NCBI RefSeq assembly: GCF_013408825.1
Contig: NZ_JACCBZ010000001.1
Span: 124,001 to 188,000, forward strand
Origin: Mucilaginibacter tundrae
Lineage (GTDB): Bacteria; Bacteroidota; Bacteroidia; Sphingobacteriales; Sphingobacteriaceae
Length of the DNA: 64,000 nucleotides
Direction: 5' to 3'
Part shown: positions 27,295 to 36,949 of the stretch, in pieces
Position numbering within the stretch: position 1 is the first letter of the stretch
Layout of the letters: the number at the start of each line of letters is the position of its first letter
Notes under the pieces: model-generated
Told to the model about the DNA's origin: nothing
Database searches by the model: none
Seen by the model: the letters and a program-made list of their open reading frames with translations, nothing else
Program-made: the position numbers and the translations under genes

Positions 27295-29691
27295 TTAATC
27301 CTTTAGTTTACTTTCCCATTTCCAGTTCAGTATTTCAGGCATATCCTTGCCATTGGCTTTGATATATTGCTTGTGTTCGGTCAGTTTATCCATCAGCTGT
27401 TGTTTAAGATAAACCCCTTTGCTGCCGGTTTGAGCCAAGCGGCCGATCACATCCATCACTAGATGGAACCTGTCCATTTCATTTAATACGGTCATATCAA
27501 AAGAAGTCGTGATAGTACCCTCTTCCTTGTAGCCTCTTACATGCATGTTCTTGTTGTTGGTACGGTTATAGGTCAGGCGGTGTACCAGCCATGGATATCC
27601 ATGGAATGCGAAGATCACCGGTTTGTCGGTTGTAAACAATTCATCGAAATCGTTGTCGCAAAGGCCATGGGTATGCTCTGTGTTTTTTTCCAGTTTAAAC
27701 AGGTCGACCACGTTAACGACCCTGATCTTCAGTTCCGGTAAATGCTCCCGCAATATGGTTACCGCGGCGAGTGTTTCCAGCGTGGGTACATCTCCGCTAC
27801 AGGCCATAACCACATCAGGTTCGCAATCCTGATCATTGCTGGCCCAGTCCCAAATACCTATTCCTCGGGTGCAGTGATCTACTGCTTCATCCATGCTCAG
27901 CCATTGCGGTGCAGGGTGTTTCCCTGCAACAATTACATTAACGTAATGATAACTGCGCAGGCAATGGTCAGTAACTGATAAAAGGCAATTGGCGTCAGGG
28001 GGTAGATAAACCCGTACAATTGTTGCTTTTTTATTTACTACGTGGTCGATAAAGCCTGGATCCTGGTGCGTAAACCCATTGTGATCCTGGCGCCAAACGG
28101 TGGAAGTGAGTAAAATATTTAAAGAAGCGATATTGCGCCTCCAGGGGAGTTCCTTACTTGCCTTTAACCATTTGGCATGCTGGTTGAACATGGAATCGAT
28201 AATATGAATAAAAGCCTCGTAACAGTTAAACAAGCCATGCCTGCCAGTCAATAGATATCCTTCCAGCCAGCCCTCACATTGGTGTTCGCTCAACATCTCC
28301 ATAACACTACCGTCAGTAGAAAGAAATTCATCGTGCGGATCGACAGGGGCGTTCCATTGCCGGTTGGTCGCTTCAAATACCAGATCCAGCCGGTTTGATA
28401 CTGTTTCATCAGGCCCGAAAAGTCTAAAGTTGCGCTTCTCTTGGTTTTCCCTGATAACATCCCGCAGGAAGCGACCGCATACATAAGTGTCACCTTCACC
28501 ACCGGCACCTCGGAAAGGAACAACAGTTGCATAAGTCCGAAAATCCGGCATACGCAGATCACGTAATAACTGCCCGCCGTTGGCATGGAGATTGGCGCCC
28601 ATGCGGCGTTCTCCTTTGGGCGCCAGCTCAGCCAGCTCTGCCTTTAATTTCCCTTTTTCATCAAAAAGCTCTTCTGGCTTGTAGCTTTTCATCCAGTTTT
28701 CCAGCAATTGCAAATGTTCTGGCGGTGTAGCTGCGGAAACAGCAAGCGGTATCTGGTGCGATCTGAAATTGCCTTCGATCTTGTAGCCGTCAACTTCTTT
28801 AGGCCCGGTCCAACCTTTGGGTGACCGCAAAATAATCATCGGCCAGCGGGGGCGGATTCCGCAAGAATGTTCGGCATCATACTTCACTTGTTTGATCCTG
28901 TCAACCGCATAATCCAGCGCTGCGGCCATGTCCTGGTGCATTTGCCCTGGGTCATCACCCTCTACGAAAATAGGGTTCCAGCCGTAACCACGAAACAACT
29001 GCTCCAACTCTTCGTGGCTGATTCGTGCTAAAACGGTAGGATTAGAAATTTTATAACCATTAAGGTGCAGGATAGGTAATACCGTTCCATCGGTAAGTGG
29101 GTTTAAAAACTTATTGGAGTGCCAGGCTGTGGCTAATGGACCGGTTTCCGCTTCGCCATCACCCACTACACAGGCTACGATCAGATCGGGGTTATCCAGT
29201 ACCGCGCCGAATGAGTGGCTCAAAGAGTAACCCAGTTCGCCGCCTTCATGAATGGAGCCGGGTGTCTGTGGTGAAGCGTGACTCGAAATACCGCCCGGAT
29301 AAGAGAACTGGGTGAACAGTTTTCTGAGTCCATCATCGTCCTGTGTAATATTAGGATAAACTTCCGTATAAGTACCTTCCAGGTAAGTGCTGCCCACCAC
29401 TGCCGGCCCGCCATGCCCGGGGCCGGAAACGTAGATCATATCAAGCTCATACTTATTAATAACTCTGTTTAAATGGGTATAAATAAAGTTTTGCCCCGGC
29501 GTGGTTCCCCAGTGACCGAGCAGCATGTTTTTGACATGCTCCAGCTTTAAAGGTTCTTTTAGTAAAGGGTTATCCCGTAAATAAAGCTGTCCTACCGATA
29601 GATAGTTTGCTGCACGCCAGTAAGCGTCCATTTTTTCAAGTAATTCGGACGATAAAGTTTCGGTCTCAGTTGTAATCAATGCTGTTTCCAT
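27295..29691 (-). CDS. xfp: Xylulose-5-phosphate/fructose-6-phosphate phosphoketolase
   Basis: 798 residues, the usual full length. Thiamine-diphosphate enzyme motifs are visible: [11 protein letters not shown] and GPGHGGPA in the N-terminal domain, [19 protein letters not shown] in the diphosphate-binding region, and the phosphoketolase-specific [19 protein letters not shown] later. It splits xylulose-5-phosphate or fructose-6-phosphate with phosphate to acetyl phosphate. It follows ackA by four bases in one operon, so acetyl phosphate is turned directly into acetate plus ATP. Confidence 0.97.
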   Translation of the reverse strand: METALITTETETLSSELLEKMDAYWRAANYLSVGQLYLRDNPLLKEPLKLEHVKNMLLGHWGTTPGQNFIYTHLNRVINKYELDMIYVSGPGHGGPAVVGSTYLEGTYTEVYPNITQDDDGLRKLFTQFSYPGGISSHASPQTPGSIHEGGELGYSLSHSFGAVLDNPDLIVACVVGDGEAETGPLATAWHSNKFLNPLTDGTVLPILHLNGYKISNPTVLARISHEELEQLFRGYGWNPIFVEGDDPGQMHQDMAAALDYAVDRIKQVKYDAEHSCGIRPRWPMIILRSPKGWTGPKEVDGYKIEGNFRSHQIPLAVSAATPPEHLQLLENWMKSYKPEELFDEKGKLKAELAELAPKGERRMGANLHANGGQLLRDLRMPDFRTYATVVPFRGAGGEGDTYVCGRFLRDVIRENQEKRNFRLFGPDETVSNRLDLVFEATNRQWNAPVDPHDEFLSTDGSVMEMLSEHQCEGWLEGYLLTGRHGLFNCYEAFIHIIDSMFNQHAKWLKASKELPWRRNIASLNILLTSTVWRQDHNGFTHQDPGFIDHVVNKKATIVRVYLPPDANCLLSVTDHCLRSYHYVNVIVAGKHPAPQWLSMDEAVDHCTRGIGIWDWASNDQDCEPDVVMACSGDVPTLETLAAVTILREHLPELKIRVVNVVDLFKLEKNTEHTHGLCDNDFDELFTTDKPVIFAFHGYPWLVHRLTYNRTNNKNMHVRGYKEEGTITTSFDMTVLNEMDRFHLVMDVIGRLAQTGSKGVYLKQQLMDKLTEHKQYIKANGKDMPEILNWKWESKLKD

Positions 29692-29695
29692 AATA

Positions 29696-30889
29696 TTAAT
29701 GTTTAATAGCGTTTAATACCGTGCGAACCAGTCTTGCCATCATTAATTCCTCATTAGTTTTAATGACCTTGACAGTTATACGGCTTATATCTTTAGAAAT
29801 GATTAATTCGTTTTTTAAATTGGCTTTTTTATCCAAATCGATTCCCATATAGCCCAGCCCCAGGCAAATACGCTCGCGGATAATTGCTGAATTTTCACCG
29901 ATACCACCCGTAAACACGAGCATATCCAGCCCTTCCATGGCTGCGGCGAGCGAACCGATATATTTTTTGGCACTGTAACAAAACGCGGTGAGCGCTTCTT
30001 TAGCTTCAGCACTTTCAGGCTCCATATTCAGCAACTCTTGTACATCGCTCACACCGGCAATCGCCTTCAGCCCGGAGTGCTTACTCAATAGGTCTTCCAG
30101 TTCAACCGCGGTCATATTATATTGATTCAACAGGAACAATAACACGCCAGGGTCAAGATCTCCGGATCGGGTGCCCATAATCAAACCACCTATCGGGCTA
30201 ACGCCCATTGTTGTATCGACACTGACTCCGTTTTTAACAGCTACCATGCTGGCGCCGTTGCCTAAATGGGCAATGATAATTTTTTTCTTGGTTACAGATG
30301 AGTGCTGAGCAGATAGTTCCTGCATAATGTACTCATACGAGAGGCCGTGAAAGCCATACCTGAACAAGCCTTTTTCCTTATATTTTAATGGCAGGGGATA
30401 ATCCCTGGCGTAAGACGGCATATGGCGGTGAAAGGAAGTATCAAAACAAGCGACTTGCTGAACTTCAGGGTAAGCCGATTGAAACGCTTGTATGGTACTG
30501 ATTTCATCAGGAAGATGGTTAGGGGCGAGATAAATGTACTGTTGCAGATTAGCTAGTAATTGGTCTGTTATCATTTCCGGTCTGCGGTGTTCCGGGCCGC
30601 CTTGTACAAGGCGGTGCCCAATGGCATCAATAGGATATTGGTGTCCTTTCCTTTTTAGCCAATCAATAACATCTGTAACCCCGGCATTGAAGTTCTCATA
30701 ATGTTTAAACCAGCTATCCAATACCTGACCCGAAATGTCCTTTATTTCCAGGCTGGCTTTTTCCTCTCCCATACGGCTGATATTACAGGTCAATTCCAGA
30801 TCAGTAGAAATCAAATCATAGAGGCTGAACTTAAGACTGGAAGAGCCACAGTTGATACTTAAGATATAAGTTTTAGATCGGTTGGCCAT
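29696..30889 (-). CDS. ackA: Acetate kinase
   Basis: 397 residues with the acetokinase signatures: [15 protein letters not shown] at the N-terminus, [19 protein letters not shown] block (FRYGFHGLS), [28 protein letters not shown] and [10 protein letters not shown]. It converts acetyl phosphate and ADP to acetate and ATP. It is the first gene of ackA-xfp. Upstream are a TACTTTTG -7 element (30931-30938) and an FNR-like site (30984-30995), so low oxygen probably induces it. Confidence 0.97.
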   Translation of the reverse strand: MANRSKTYILSINCGSSSLKFSLYDLISTDLELTCNISRMGEEKASLEIKDISGQVLDSWFKHYENFNAGVTDVIDWLKRKGHQYPIDAIGHRLVQGGPEHRRPEMITDQLLANLQQYIYLAPNHLPDEISTIQAFQSAYPEVQQVACFDTSFHRHMPSYARDYPLPLKYKEKGLFRYGFHGLSYEYIMQELSAQHSSVTKKKIIIAHLGNGASMVAVKNGVSVDTTMGVSPIGGLIMGTRSGDLDPGVLLFLLNQYNMTAVELEDLLSKHSGLKAIAGVSDVQELLNMEPESAEAKEALTAFCYSAKKYIGSLAAAMEGLDMLVFTGGIGENSAIIRERICLGLGYMGIDLDKKANLKNELIISKDISRITVKVIKTNEELMMARLVRTVLNAIKH

Positions 30890-30930
30890 TTGTATTATTT
30901 TTATGTAATTGTATTTAACCGGAATTTGAA

Positions 30931-30938
30931 CAAAAGTA
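30931..30938 (-). promoter_or_regulatory. -7 promoter element for ackA-xfp
   Basis: Minus strand TACTTTTG matches TAnnTTTG, 42 bases before the ackA start. No -33 TTG is seen at normal spacing, which would fit an activator-dependent promoter. Confidence 0.45.
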
Positions 30939-30983
30939 AGGTGACCGGCAGGCGGAGAAAATGATGAGATCAGCGATAAAAAG

Positions 30984-30995
30984 TGAGAAAGATCA
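30984..30995. promoter_or_regulatory. FNR-like site ahead of ackA
   Basis: TGAGAAAGATCA has TGA-N6-TCA with one change from TGAT-N4-ATCA. Its centre is 100 bp before the start codon and 55 bp upstream of the -7 element, suitable for activation from about -62. Confidence 0.4.
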
Positions 30996-31158
30996 TTAAA
31001 TCGTATAATAGTGAAACAACGAAAAGCTTAATCAAAAACCTCTATCGAAGAAATAATATTTAATGACCTTCATAGGGATTAATTGCTTTGCAACGGATGT
31101 AGAGGAATTGGCCCGTTTGCCCGCCGTCAGTTAAGAAAGATGAGGGATCGTTTATTTA

Positions 31159-33255
31159 TCACTGGATATCCTGGCATTGTATAGCGTTAATAATCACGGT
31201 GTTAAAAACATCATCCACGGTACAGCCCCGACTAAGGTCATTTACAGGTTTTCTCAGTCCCTGCAAAATAGGTCCTATAGCCAAAGCCCCGGTTTCCCGC
31301 TGGATTGCTTTATAAATATTGTTCCCAGAATTCAGGTCGGGAAAAATTAGTACACTGGCCTGGCCGGCAACTTCAGATCCGGGTAATTTATTTTTACCGA
31401 TAGCAGGATCAACCGCTGCATCATATTGAATAGGCCCTTCTATCTTTAAATCAGGGAATTTTATTCTCACTATCTCCGTAGCCCGACGTACCTTTGCTAC
31501 ATCCTCACCTATACCAGATGTGCCGGAAGAATACGAGAGCATCGCCACTTTCGGTTCTATCCCAAAGCGCTTGCTGCTTTCAGCGGAAGATATAGCGATC
31601 TCCGCCAGCTCTTCTGCAGTTGGGTTGGGGTTTACCGCGCAATCGCCAAAAATACATACCCTGCCGGGCAGGCACATAAAAAATATAGATGATACCAGCG
31701 ATACGCCGGGTTTAGTCTTAATAAATTGCAAAGCGGGCTTTATGGTATGCTGTGTGGTGTTCACTGCACCCGATACCATCCCGTCTGCATATCCCTTATA
31801 TACCATCATTGTCCCAAAATAAGAGGAATCCATCATCAGGTCGTGGGCGATTTCCCGGGTCATATTTTTATTCTTACGCAATTCATAAAGCGTATCAGTG
31901 AAATCATTAAAATTCGGATCACTTGCCGGATGCACGATATGCACCTTATTCAGGTCCAGATCAATGTCCAATTGTTTTACTATCGCACGGATTTCGTTTT
32001 CATGACCAAAAAGAATTATATCGACGAGTTCCTGGGCGACCAGTTTAGCCGCTGCTTTCAGTATCCTTTCATCCGTACCTTCGGGTAATACAATACTTTT
32101 TTTAGATCTTCTGGCCCATTCGATCAATTGGCATTGAAAGATACGGGGGGTGATCCCTGATGGTTTACTGGAAATAATCAGCTTTTGTAATTCACGAACA
32201 TTAACAAATTTAGTAAAGGTGTCAATAGCCAGTTGTATCTTTTGCGTATTGTCTGCATTGATCTTTGACCGGATGGCTGCCACTTTGACACTAGTGGGAA
32301 ATGTTTCAGATTCGACTGAAATGACAGGGACAACGTTTTCAAGGCCATTGATCAATTTCAGAACTGATTCCTCTGGTTGATAGCCGGTGGTGAGAATAAT
32401 GCCGGCAACTTTGGGGTAATTGGCGGATAAGTTAGCCTGTAAAGCGCTGATGATGATATCACCACGGTCGCCGGGTGTAATGATGAGTACATTTTTTTTA
32501 AGATAATGTAAAAAATCGGGCACTTGCATAGCGCCGATCAGAAAGTTATCCGCATGGTTGGCAAGCTGATCCTTTCCAAACAATATCTTACCGTTGATTT
32601 TTTCAAGGATTTCATTCATGGTTGGACTCCGCAGGTTGATATCTTCCGGGATAACACTCAGCAATATTCCGGGCGACAATTGTACACTTAGCAGGTCTTC
32701 CACGGCCCTTACATTTTCAGGCATTATTTTATTGGCGATTACAGCCAGTACCTGCACCTCTCTTGCTTTAAAACTATATATGGCTGCAGATACTGCGTTT
32801 GCCACTTGTGTAGCGGTTTTATCTTCGCCTGAGGTAACAATGATAACCGGTGCACGCAGGTTTTTTGCAATCTGTAAATTCATTTCAAATTCAAATGCAC
32901 AACCTTCGTCCGGATAATCCGTCCCTTCTACTACTGTAAAGTCATATTTTTCTTCGAGACGCCTAAACTTCTGTATAATCGTATCCAGCAGTTCACCTTG
33001 CTTCTCAGTTTCCCATTGACATACAGCCTTTTCCCAAGTACAGGCATAAGCATCTTCATACTTAACAGGCAGATCAAAGTAATTTAAGATAGTCTCTATA
33101 TGGTAGTCTGTCTTTTCCAATCCATTGTGGCTACTGATGGGTTTAAAAAAAACCACTTTTTGAGCTTTACCCAAAAGCATGTTAACCAAGCCAATAGTAA
33201 TAACCGATTTGCCGCTGTGCGCTTCCGTGCCGGTGATATAAACTTTTTTAATCAT
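31159..33255 (-). CDS. pta: Phosphate acetyltransferase (long form)
   Basis: 698 residues. The N-terminal half has a dethiobiotin-synthase-like P-loop domain (GTEAHSGKSVITIGL) and a DRTGG domain; the C-terminal about 330 residues are the PTA_PTB catalytic domain (VLPEGTDERILKAA, GMVSGAVNTT, YSSGTSGIGEDV, LNSGNNIYKA). It interconverts acetyl-CoA and acetyl phosphate, joining the phosphoketolase route to central metabolism. It is a separate unit upstream of ackA-xfp with its own FNR-like box. The long form usually carries regulatory sites in the N-terminal part. Confidence 0.96.
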   Translation of the reverse strand: MIKKVYITGTEAHSGKSVITIGLVNMLLGKAQKVVFFKPISSHNGLEKTDYHIETILNYFDLPVKYEDAYACTWEKAVCQWETEKQGELLDTIIQKFRRLEEKYDFTVVEGTDYPDEGCAFEFEMNLQIAKNLRAPVIIVTSGEDKTATQVANAVSAAIYSFKAREVQVLAVIANKIMPENVRAVEDLLSVQLSPGILLSVIPEDINLRSPTMNEILEKINGKILFGKDQLANHADNFLIGAMQVPDFLHYLKKNVLIITPGDRGDIIISALQANLSANYPKVAGIILTTGYQPEESVLKLINGLENVVPVISVESETFPTSVKVAAIRSKINADNTQKIQLAIDTFTKFVNVRELQKLIISSKPSGITPRIFQCQLIEWARRSKKSIVLPEGTDERILKAAAKLVAQELVDIILFGHENEIRAIVKQLDIDLDLNKVHIVHPASDPNFNDFTDTLYELRKNKNMTREIAHDLMMDSSYFGTMMVYKGYADGMVSGAVNTTQHTIKPALQFIKTKPGVSLVSSIFFMCLPGRVCIFGDCAVNPNPTAEELAEIAISSAESSKRFGIEPKVAMLSYSSGTSGIGEDVAKVRRATEIVRIKFPDLKIEGPIQYDAAVDPAIGKNKLPGSEVAGQASVLIFPDLNSGNNIYKAIQRETGALAIGPILQGLRKPVNDLSRGCTVDDVFNTVIINAIQCQDIQ

Positions 33256-33344
33256 AGTAAATCATTAATAATTAAATACCAATGTCTCATCTGACTCAGA
33301 ACATGTGTATGGGAACAAAACTTCTTAATAAAAGATAACTAAAG

Positions 33345-33360
33345 AATGACGCCGGTCATT
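33345..33360. promoter_or_regulatory. FNR-like inverted repeat ahead of pta
   Basis: AATGAC-GCCG-GTCATT: perfect six-base arms around N4, the spacing of FNR/DNR boxes with C/G at the fourth position. Centre 97 bp before the pta start. A TAnnTTTG-like AAGTTTTG lies about 35 bases downstream on the minus strand. Confidence 0.5.
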
Positions 33361-33435
33361 AAAATATATGATACAAAACCTGTCTATTCAGCCATGATCC
33401 AACCTTTTAAATCATAAAAAAAAGATTTTTTATGT

Positions 33436-34047
33436 ACTCCGGAAGCGATCATTGGAAAGAATATATCCGTGTTAATGTCGCCACCAGACAGACAGCAACA
33501 TGATGAATATATTCATCGCTATCAGCCGACCGGTGTGCGCCATATCGTCGGCACAGGGCGTGAGGTGGCCGGCCTCAGAACCAATAGTACTATATTTCCT
33601 TTCCGTTTAGACGTTAGTGAGGTCCCTTTCGCCGACAGGAAAATTTATGCGGGTTTTATCCATGATTTGTCAAGAGAAAAGCAAGCGGAAGAGCAATTGA
33701 AAGCATATGCCGCGCACTTGGAAGAATTGGTTGGTATTAGCAGTAGTGTTAACCTGAACCAGAGCCTCCTCAAGAACTGCATAATTAACTTATTACAAAT
33801 GCTATTTGATATCAGGGAAAAAGGAGAACAGTTGATTCAATTAGCCTATCATTCTGTCAGAAAAAGAATGGCGGAAGCCATGGTGCGTTTAGCACGCCGG
33901 CAAGCTAATGAAAATGAAAGTTTCAAAATAACACGCTAGGATCTGCCAGCAATGGCCGGCATGGCTACCGAAACCGTCAGCCGGACATTATCTGATTTCA
34001 AAGATGAAGGCCTGATTGAAAAAAGGGAGTGCCATTACTATACTTGA
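33436..34047 (+). pseudogene. Chimeric relic: FixL-type PAS domain joined to an Fnr C-terminal domain
   Basis: Codons from 33436 read TPEAIIGKNISVLMSPPDRQ and on through RHIVGTGREVAG and FAGFIHDLSREK-like sequence (YAGFIHDLSREKQAEEQLK). This is a sensor-kinase PAS domain close to oxygen-sensing FixL; the His at 33541 lines up with the FixL haem ligand region (HIIGIGR). The kinase part is missing. From about 33742 the frame continues as a Crp/Fnr dimerisation helix (LIQLAYHSVRKRMAEAMVRL) and DNA-binding domain, broken by a TAG at 33937 and ending after TETVSRTLSDFKDEGLIEK. There is no ATG at the PAS end. Confidence 0.72.
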
Positions 34048-34075
34048 TCTGTCGCGCCTATCTAAAATGAAAAAC

Positions 34076-34087
34076 TGACTCACATCA
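34076..34087. promoter_or_regulatory. FNR-like box ahead of the NAD-domain-less dehydrogenase
   Basis: TGACTCACATCA, TGAC-N4-ATCA, one base from the palindrome. Its centre is 76 bp before the ATG at 34158. Confidence 0.5.
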
Positions 34088-34157
34088 TTCTTCTTGCTGA
34101 CGCTGCTCATAACCACATCATCTATTAGCTGTATTTTTGTTGGATAATATAGAGCTA

Positions 34158-34580
34158 ATGAAAGCGATAGCATACAATACAGAGCCATTTGAAAAGGAAT
34201 TTTTAGCAAAGGCCAATCAAAAAAAGCATGATATTACGCTCATAGCTAATCCCTTAAGCGATGACACGATAAATTACGCAGCTGGAAAGGAAGCTGCTAT
34301 TGTTTTTACCAATGACGGCATTTCTGCATCATTTATTGAAAAACTAGCTGGTTTGGGTATCAAATACATCGTAACATGCTGTTCTGAAACGAACGCTATT
34401 GACCAGGAAGCAGCAGTAATCTATGGGATTAAAATCTCAACTATTTCAACTGATCTGTTACAGGAAAAAACCGACAATGCGTTGCGGGAAATTGCCGACC
34501 AAACAATAAAAAACCTTGACTTATGGCAACAAAATAAGAGTACCACAAAACCTACGCCTCTGCTGAAAACGTACCAGTAA
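34158..34580 (+). CDS. D-lactate-dehydrogenase-like protein lacking the NAD-binding domain
   Basis: 140 residues from ATG 34158; a TTG at 34137 would add seven. Residues about 1-100 match the N-terminal catalytic lobe of D-lactate dehydrogenase (MKAIAYNTEPFEKEFLAKAN, AAIVFTNDGIS, LAGLGIKYIV). Residues about 104-125 (LLQEKTDNALREIADQTIKN) resemble the C-terminal helix that packs on that lobe in the full enzyme (about 330 residues). The Rossmann domain between them, carrying the catalytic Arg and Glu, is absent, so oxidoreductase activity is not expected. The frame is intact and has an FNR-like box at regular spacing, so it appears maintained. It could be a regulatory or dimerising lobe, or a recent deletion product. 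Confidence 0.7.
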   Translation: MKAIAYNTEPFEKEFLAKANQKKHDITLIANPLSDDTINYAAGKEAAIVFTNDGISASFIEKLAGLGIKYIVTCCSETNAIDQEAAVIYGIKISTISTDLLQEKTDNALREIADQTIKNLDLWQQNKSTTKPTPLLKTYQ

Positions 34581-34634
34581 GAAAACCAATCTCTGGCTGC
34601 TCATAGTTATACCTAGTTACTCTACCATGCCATA

Positions 34635-34864
34635 TTGGATACCCAGAAAATATATATTAACTACTTAACCGAAAATTACCAACTTTCTCCGTATGTTCCG
34701 CATAGTTGTAGTATTCTTTATAAAATGTTGCAAAAACATGAAAATGACCTGCATTGCACCTGGGAAATAATCTCCAGTTCCCCAAAGCGATTAAAATAGA
34801 AAATGAAATGCGGGAAAAGAATGTAAAACAAAAGCAGACCCAGTTATTAATTCTATTAACTTAA
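34635..34864 (+). pseudogene. Remnant of RIC/YtfE iron-sulfur repair protein
   Basis: Plus-strand translation YLTENYQLSPYVPHSCSILY then KMLQKHENDLH, followed after a frame change by LGNNLQFPKAIKIENEMREK, matches the C-terminal hemerythrin-like half of RIC/ScdA/YtfE proteins (DLH...HLENNILFPKA). The iron-ligand Glu of LENN has become Gly, and the N-terminal half is missing. RIC proteins repair iron-sulfur clusters after nitric oxide or oxidative damage and are often under Fnr-type control. Confidence 0.6.
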
Positions 34865-34981
34865 ATCTGTCGACTTAGCATGAATTGAAGGATAATCATA
34901 GCTTAAATGTGATATGACTCTGTACTTAAATTAGGGTAATTATCCTAATAACTAACAGTTTTAGCCATCCAGAATTTCAGC

Positions 34982-35089
34982 TCAGATAAACAGATGTGTC
35001 AGCTGTTTCCAGAAATCGTCAGCCTCAATGATAACCTGATCGAATAATTCATCTATACGATCCGAAAATTCCATTAGTTCTTTGCTCAT
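34982..35089 (-). CDS. Possible 35-residue protein, divergent from the aldehyde dehydrogenase
   Basis: ATG at 35089 reads MSKELMEFSDRIDELFDQVI and ends after LTHLFI. It is an acidic amphipathic helix with no recognised family. It lies beside the FNR-like box at 35143-35154, which could serve both directions. The size alone makes it uncertain; the 34865-34981 stretch next to it holds nothing I can name. Confidence 0.25.
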   Translation of the reverse strand: MSKELMEFSDRIDELFDQVIIEADDFWKQLTHLFI

Positions 35090-35142
35090 GATAATTTCTT
35101 TAATAACTACATCAAATTTATTGGGAACAACCTAAGAAAAAA

Positions 35143-35154
35143 TGAGGAAGCTCA
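35143..35154. promoter_or_regulatory. FNR-like site ahead of the aldehyde dehydrogenase
   Basis: TGAGGAAGCTCA: TGAG-N4-CTCA, a perfect dyad with G/C in place of T/A at the inner position. Its centre is 81-82 bp before the start codon at 35230. Confidence 0.4.
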
Positions 35155-35229
35155 CTGACATAACTGCTTTGTGTCATTTCTGCCGGCAAGGCTGTTCCTA
35201 CCTTTGATTAACCTTTAAAAATTAATAAA

Positions 35230-36633
35230 ATGGAAGCAGTAACTAAAACGTCACCGATAAGATCGGTAAATCCTTTTAATAATGAACTTGTCAAATCTTT
35301 TGAAGTAATGACGGATGAGCAGATCAATTCAAAGATCGCACTTGCTGATGACACTTTTCAAACGTGGAGAAAAACGCCTAAAGCGGAGCGGGCACAACTC
35401 CTGCGCCGGGTAGCCCACCTCATGCGCGTCCGGATAACCCAACTTGAAGACCTGGCTACACTGGAAATGGGAAAGTTGGTAAAAGAAAGCCGCGCAGAAG
35501 TGGAGCTTTGCGCCGCCATTTTCGATTATTATGCAAACAACGGTGAAAAATTTTTGGCCGACCAGCCCCTGGAAACCCCTCAGGGTTCAGCCTTTCTGAG
35601 TTACGAACCGATCGGTGTTATACTCAGCATCCAACCCTGGAATTTTCCTTTCTACCAGATCACCCGTTCAGCGGCACCCCATTTGATGGCAGGTAACACC
35701 ATGCTACTCAAACATGCATCCAATGTACCGCAATGCGCGCAGATCATGGAAGATATTTTCCTGGAAGCTGGTTTCCCTATTGGCGTTTACCAGAACTTAT
35801 TTATTCCCGGCAGTAAGATGGATTCCCTGGTAGCCGATAAAAGGATTAAAGCGGTAACGCTAACCGGGAGTGAACCTGCAGGTTCTTCAATTGCCGCAGC
35901 AGCTGGAAAATACATTAAAAAATCTACTTTGGAGCTGGGTGGCAGTGATGCCTTTGTTGTATTGGACGATGCAGATGCTGAACAGGCTGCAGAAGCGGCT
36001 GTGCGTGGCCGTATCTGGAATGCCGGGCAGGTTTGCGTATCGCCAAAAAGAGTGATCGTGGAAGAAGGTATAGCCAATCTTTTTCTGGAAAAAGTAAAAG
36101 CCAAATTCGCCGCTTTAAAAGTAGGTGACCCGATGGATGAACAAACCGATCTGGCGCCTTTGAGCAGCGAAAAAGCGGTAGAAGACGTGATCAAACAGGT
36201 TCAAAAAGCAGTTGAACAAGGCGCAACAGTATTAGCTGGCGGACACCGCATCGATCGTCCGGGCGCCTTTATGGAACCTACTATCCTGACCGATATCCAG
36301 CCTGGAACCGCCGCCTACCAGGACGAGATTTTTGGCCCTGTGTTCATGTTTTACAAGGTAAAGGACGAGCAAGCTGCCATCGACTTGGCAAATGCCACTG
36401 ACTTTGGTTTGGGTGGCAGCGTGTTCAGCTCCAATAACAATAGGGCTGTAAATGTGGCCAGGCAGATCTACACAGGCATGGTATACATTAACCACGTGAC
36501 CGGTATTGCTCCTGAATTACCGTTTGGTGGCACTAAACATTCAGGTTATGGCAGGGAGCAATCTCCGGCAGCCATATACGAATTTGTAAATGCTAAACTC
36601 ATCCGGTTGACCACGCCGCAAAGTGCTTATTAA
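35230..36633 (+). CDS. NAD(P)-dependent aldehyde dehydrogenase, succinate-semialdehyde type
   Basis: 467 residues. ALDH-superfamily motifs: IQPWNFPFYQ, LTGSEPAG, the catalytic Glu in TLELGGSD (about 235) and Cys in NAGQVCVSPKR (about 268), and PFGGTKHSGYGRE at the C-terminus. The length and the LELGGSDAFVVL block are typical of GabD/YneI-type succinate-semialdehyde dehydrogenases, though substrates vary. A perfect terminator follows, so it is a single-gene unit. Near the alcohol dehydrogenase regulon it may oxidise aldehydes formed in low oxygen. Confidence 0.93.
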   Translation: MEAVTKTSPIRSVNPFNNELVKSFEVMTDEQINSKIALADDTFQTWRKTPKAERAQLLRRVAHLMRVRITQLEDLATLEMGKLVKESRAEVELCAAIFDYYANNGEKFLADQPLETPQGSAFLSYEPIGVILSIQPWNFPFYQITRSAAPHLMAGNTMLLKHASNVPQCAQIMEDIFLEAGFPIGVYQNLFIPGSKMDSLVADKRIKAVTLTGSEPAGSSIAAAAGKYIKKSTLELGGSDAFVVLDDADAEQAAEAAVRGRIWNAGQVCVSPKRVIVEEGIANLFLEKVKAKFAALKVGDPMDEQTDLAPLSSEKAVEDVIKQVQKAVEQGATVLAGGHRIDRPGAFMEPTILTDIQPGTAAYQDEIFGPVFMFYKVKDEQAAIDLANATDFGLGGSVFSSNNNRAVNVARQIYTGMVYINHVTGIAPELPFGGTKHSGYGREQSPAAIYEFVNAKLIRLTTPQSAY

Positions 36634-36648
36634 ATTAAATAAACTAGC

Positions 36649-36687
36649 TAAATAAAAAGAGCCGCCAATAGCGGCTCTTTTTATTTA
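36649..36687 (+). terminator. Terminator of the aldehyde dehydrogenase gene
   Basis: A 17-bp perfect stem (arms 36649-36665 and 36671-36687, core AGAGCCGC/GCGGCTCT) with loop CAATA and T-rich 3' arm. Confidence 0.85.
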
Positions 36688-36865
36688 AGAATTATGCGCC
36701 GGCTCGTAATCGCCAATCCGCTAGTAACCTTTCACTAAAGAAATCCGCATTTAAGCAATTTTTTATCACGCATCCGAAAAATAAAAGTAATAATCGCGTA
36801 TGGTACCTGCCTTCGTCTTTATGACAGGCATTTTTGTTTCCCCACACGTTTTTGTCTGCAATTGT

Positions 36866-36877
36866 TGATGCACATCA
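36866..36877. promoter_or_regulatory. FNR-like box ahead of the YceI operon
   Basis: TGATGCACATCA, exact TGAT-N4-ATCA, extended on the left to TTGAT as in the classical FNR box. The centre is 78-79 bp before the start codon at 36950. The rest of the 316-bp intergenic region (36634-36949) shows only the terminator. Confidence 0.65.
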
Positions 36878-36949
36878 TATTCCACTCTAACCCTCATCAT
36901 TTTTCTCACCTACCGTTAGCAATACATTTGACTTAAACAAATACATATC

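Noticed and set aside
30965..30975. TGATGAGATCA as another FNR-like site ahead of ackA
   Set aside because: The spacer is three bases, not four, so it does not fit the dyad geometry; the neighbouring 30984 site does.
31070..31140. Short plus-strand frame reading MTFIGINCFATDVEELARL
   Set aside because: Only about 23 codons, with no family match that I can name, between two minus-strand genes.
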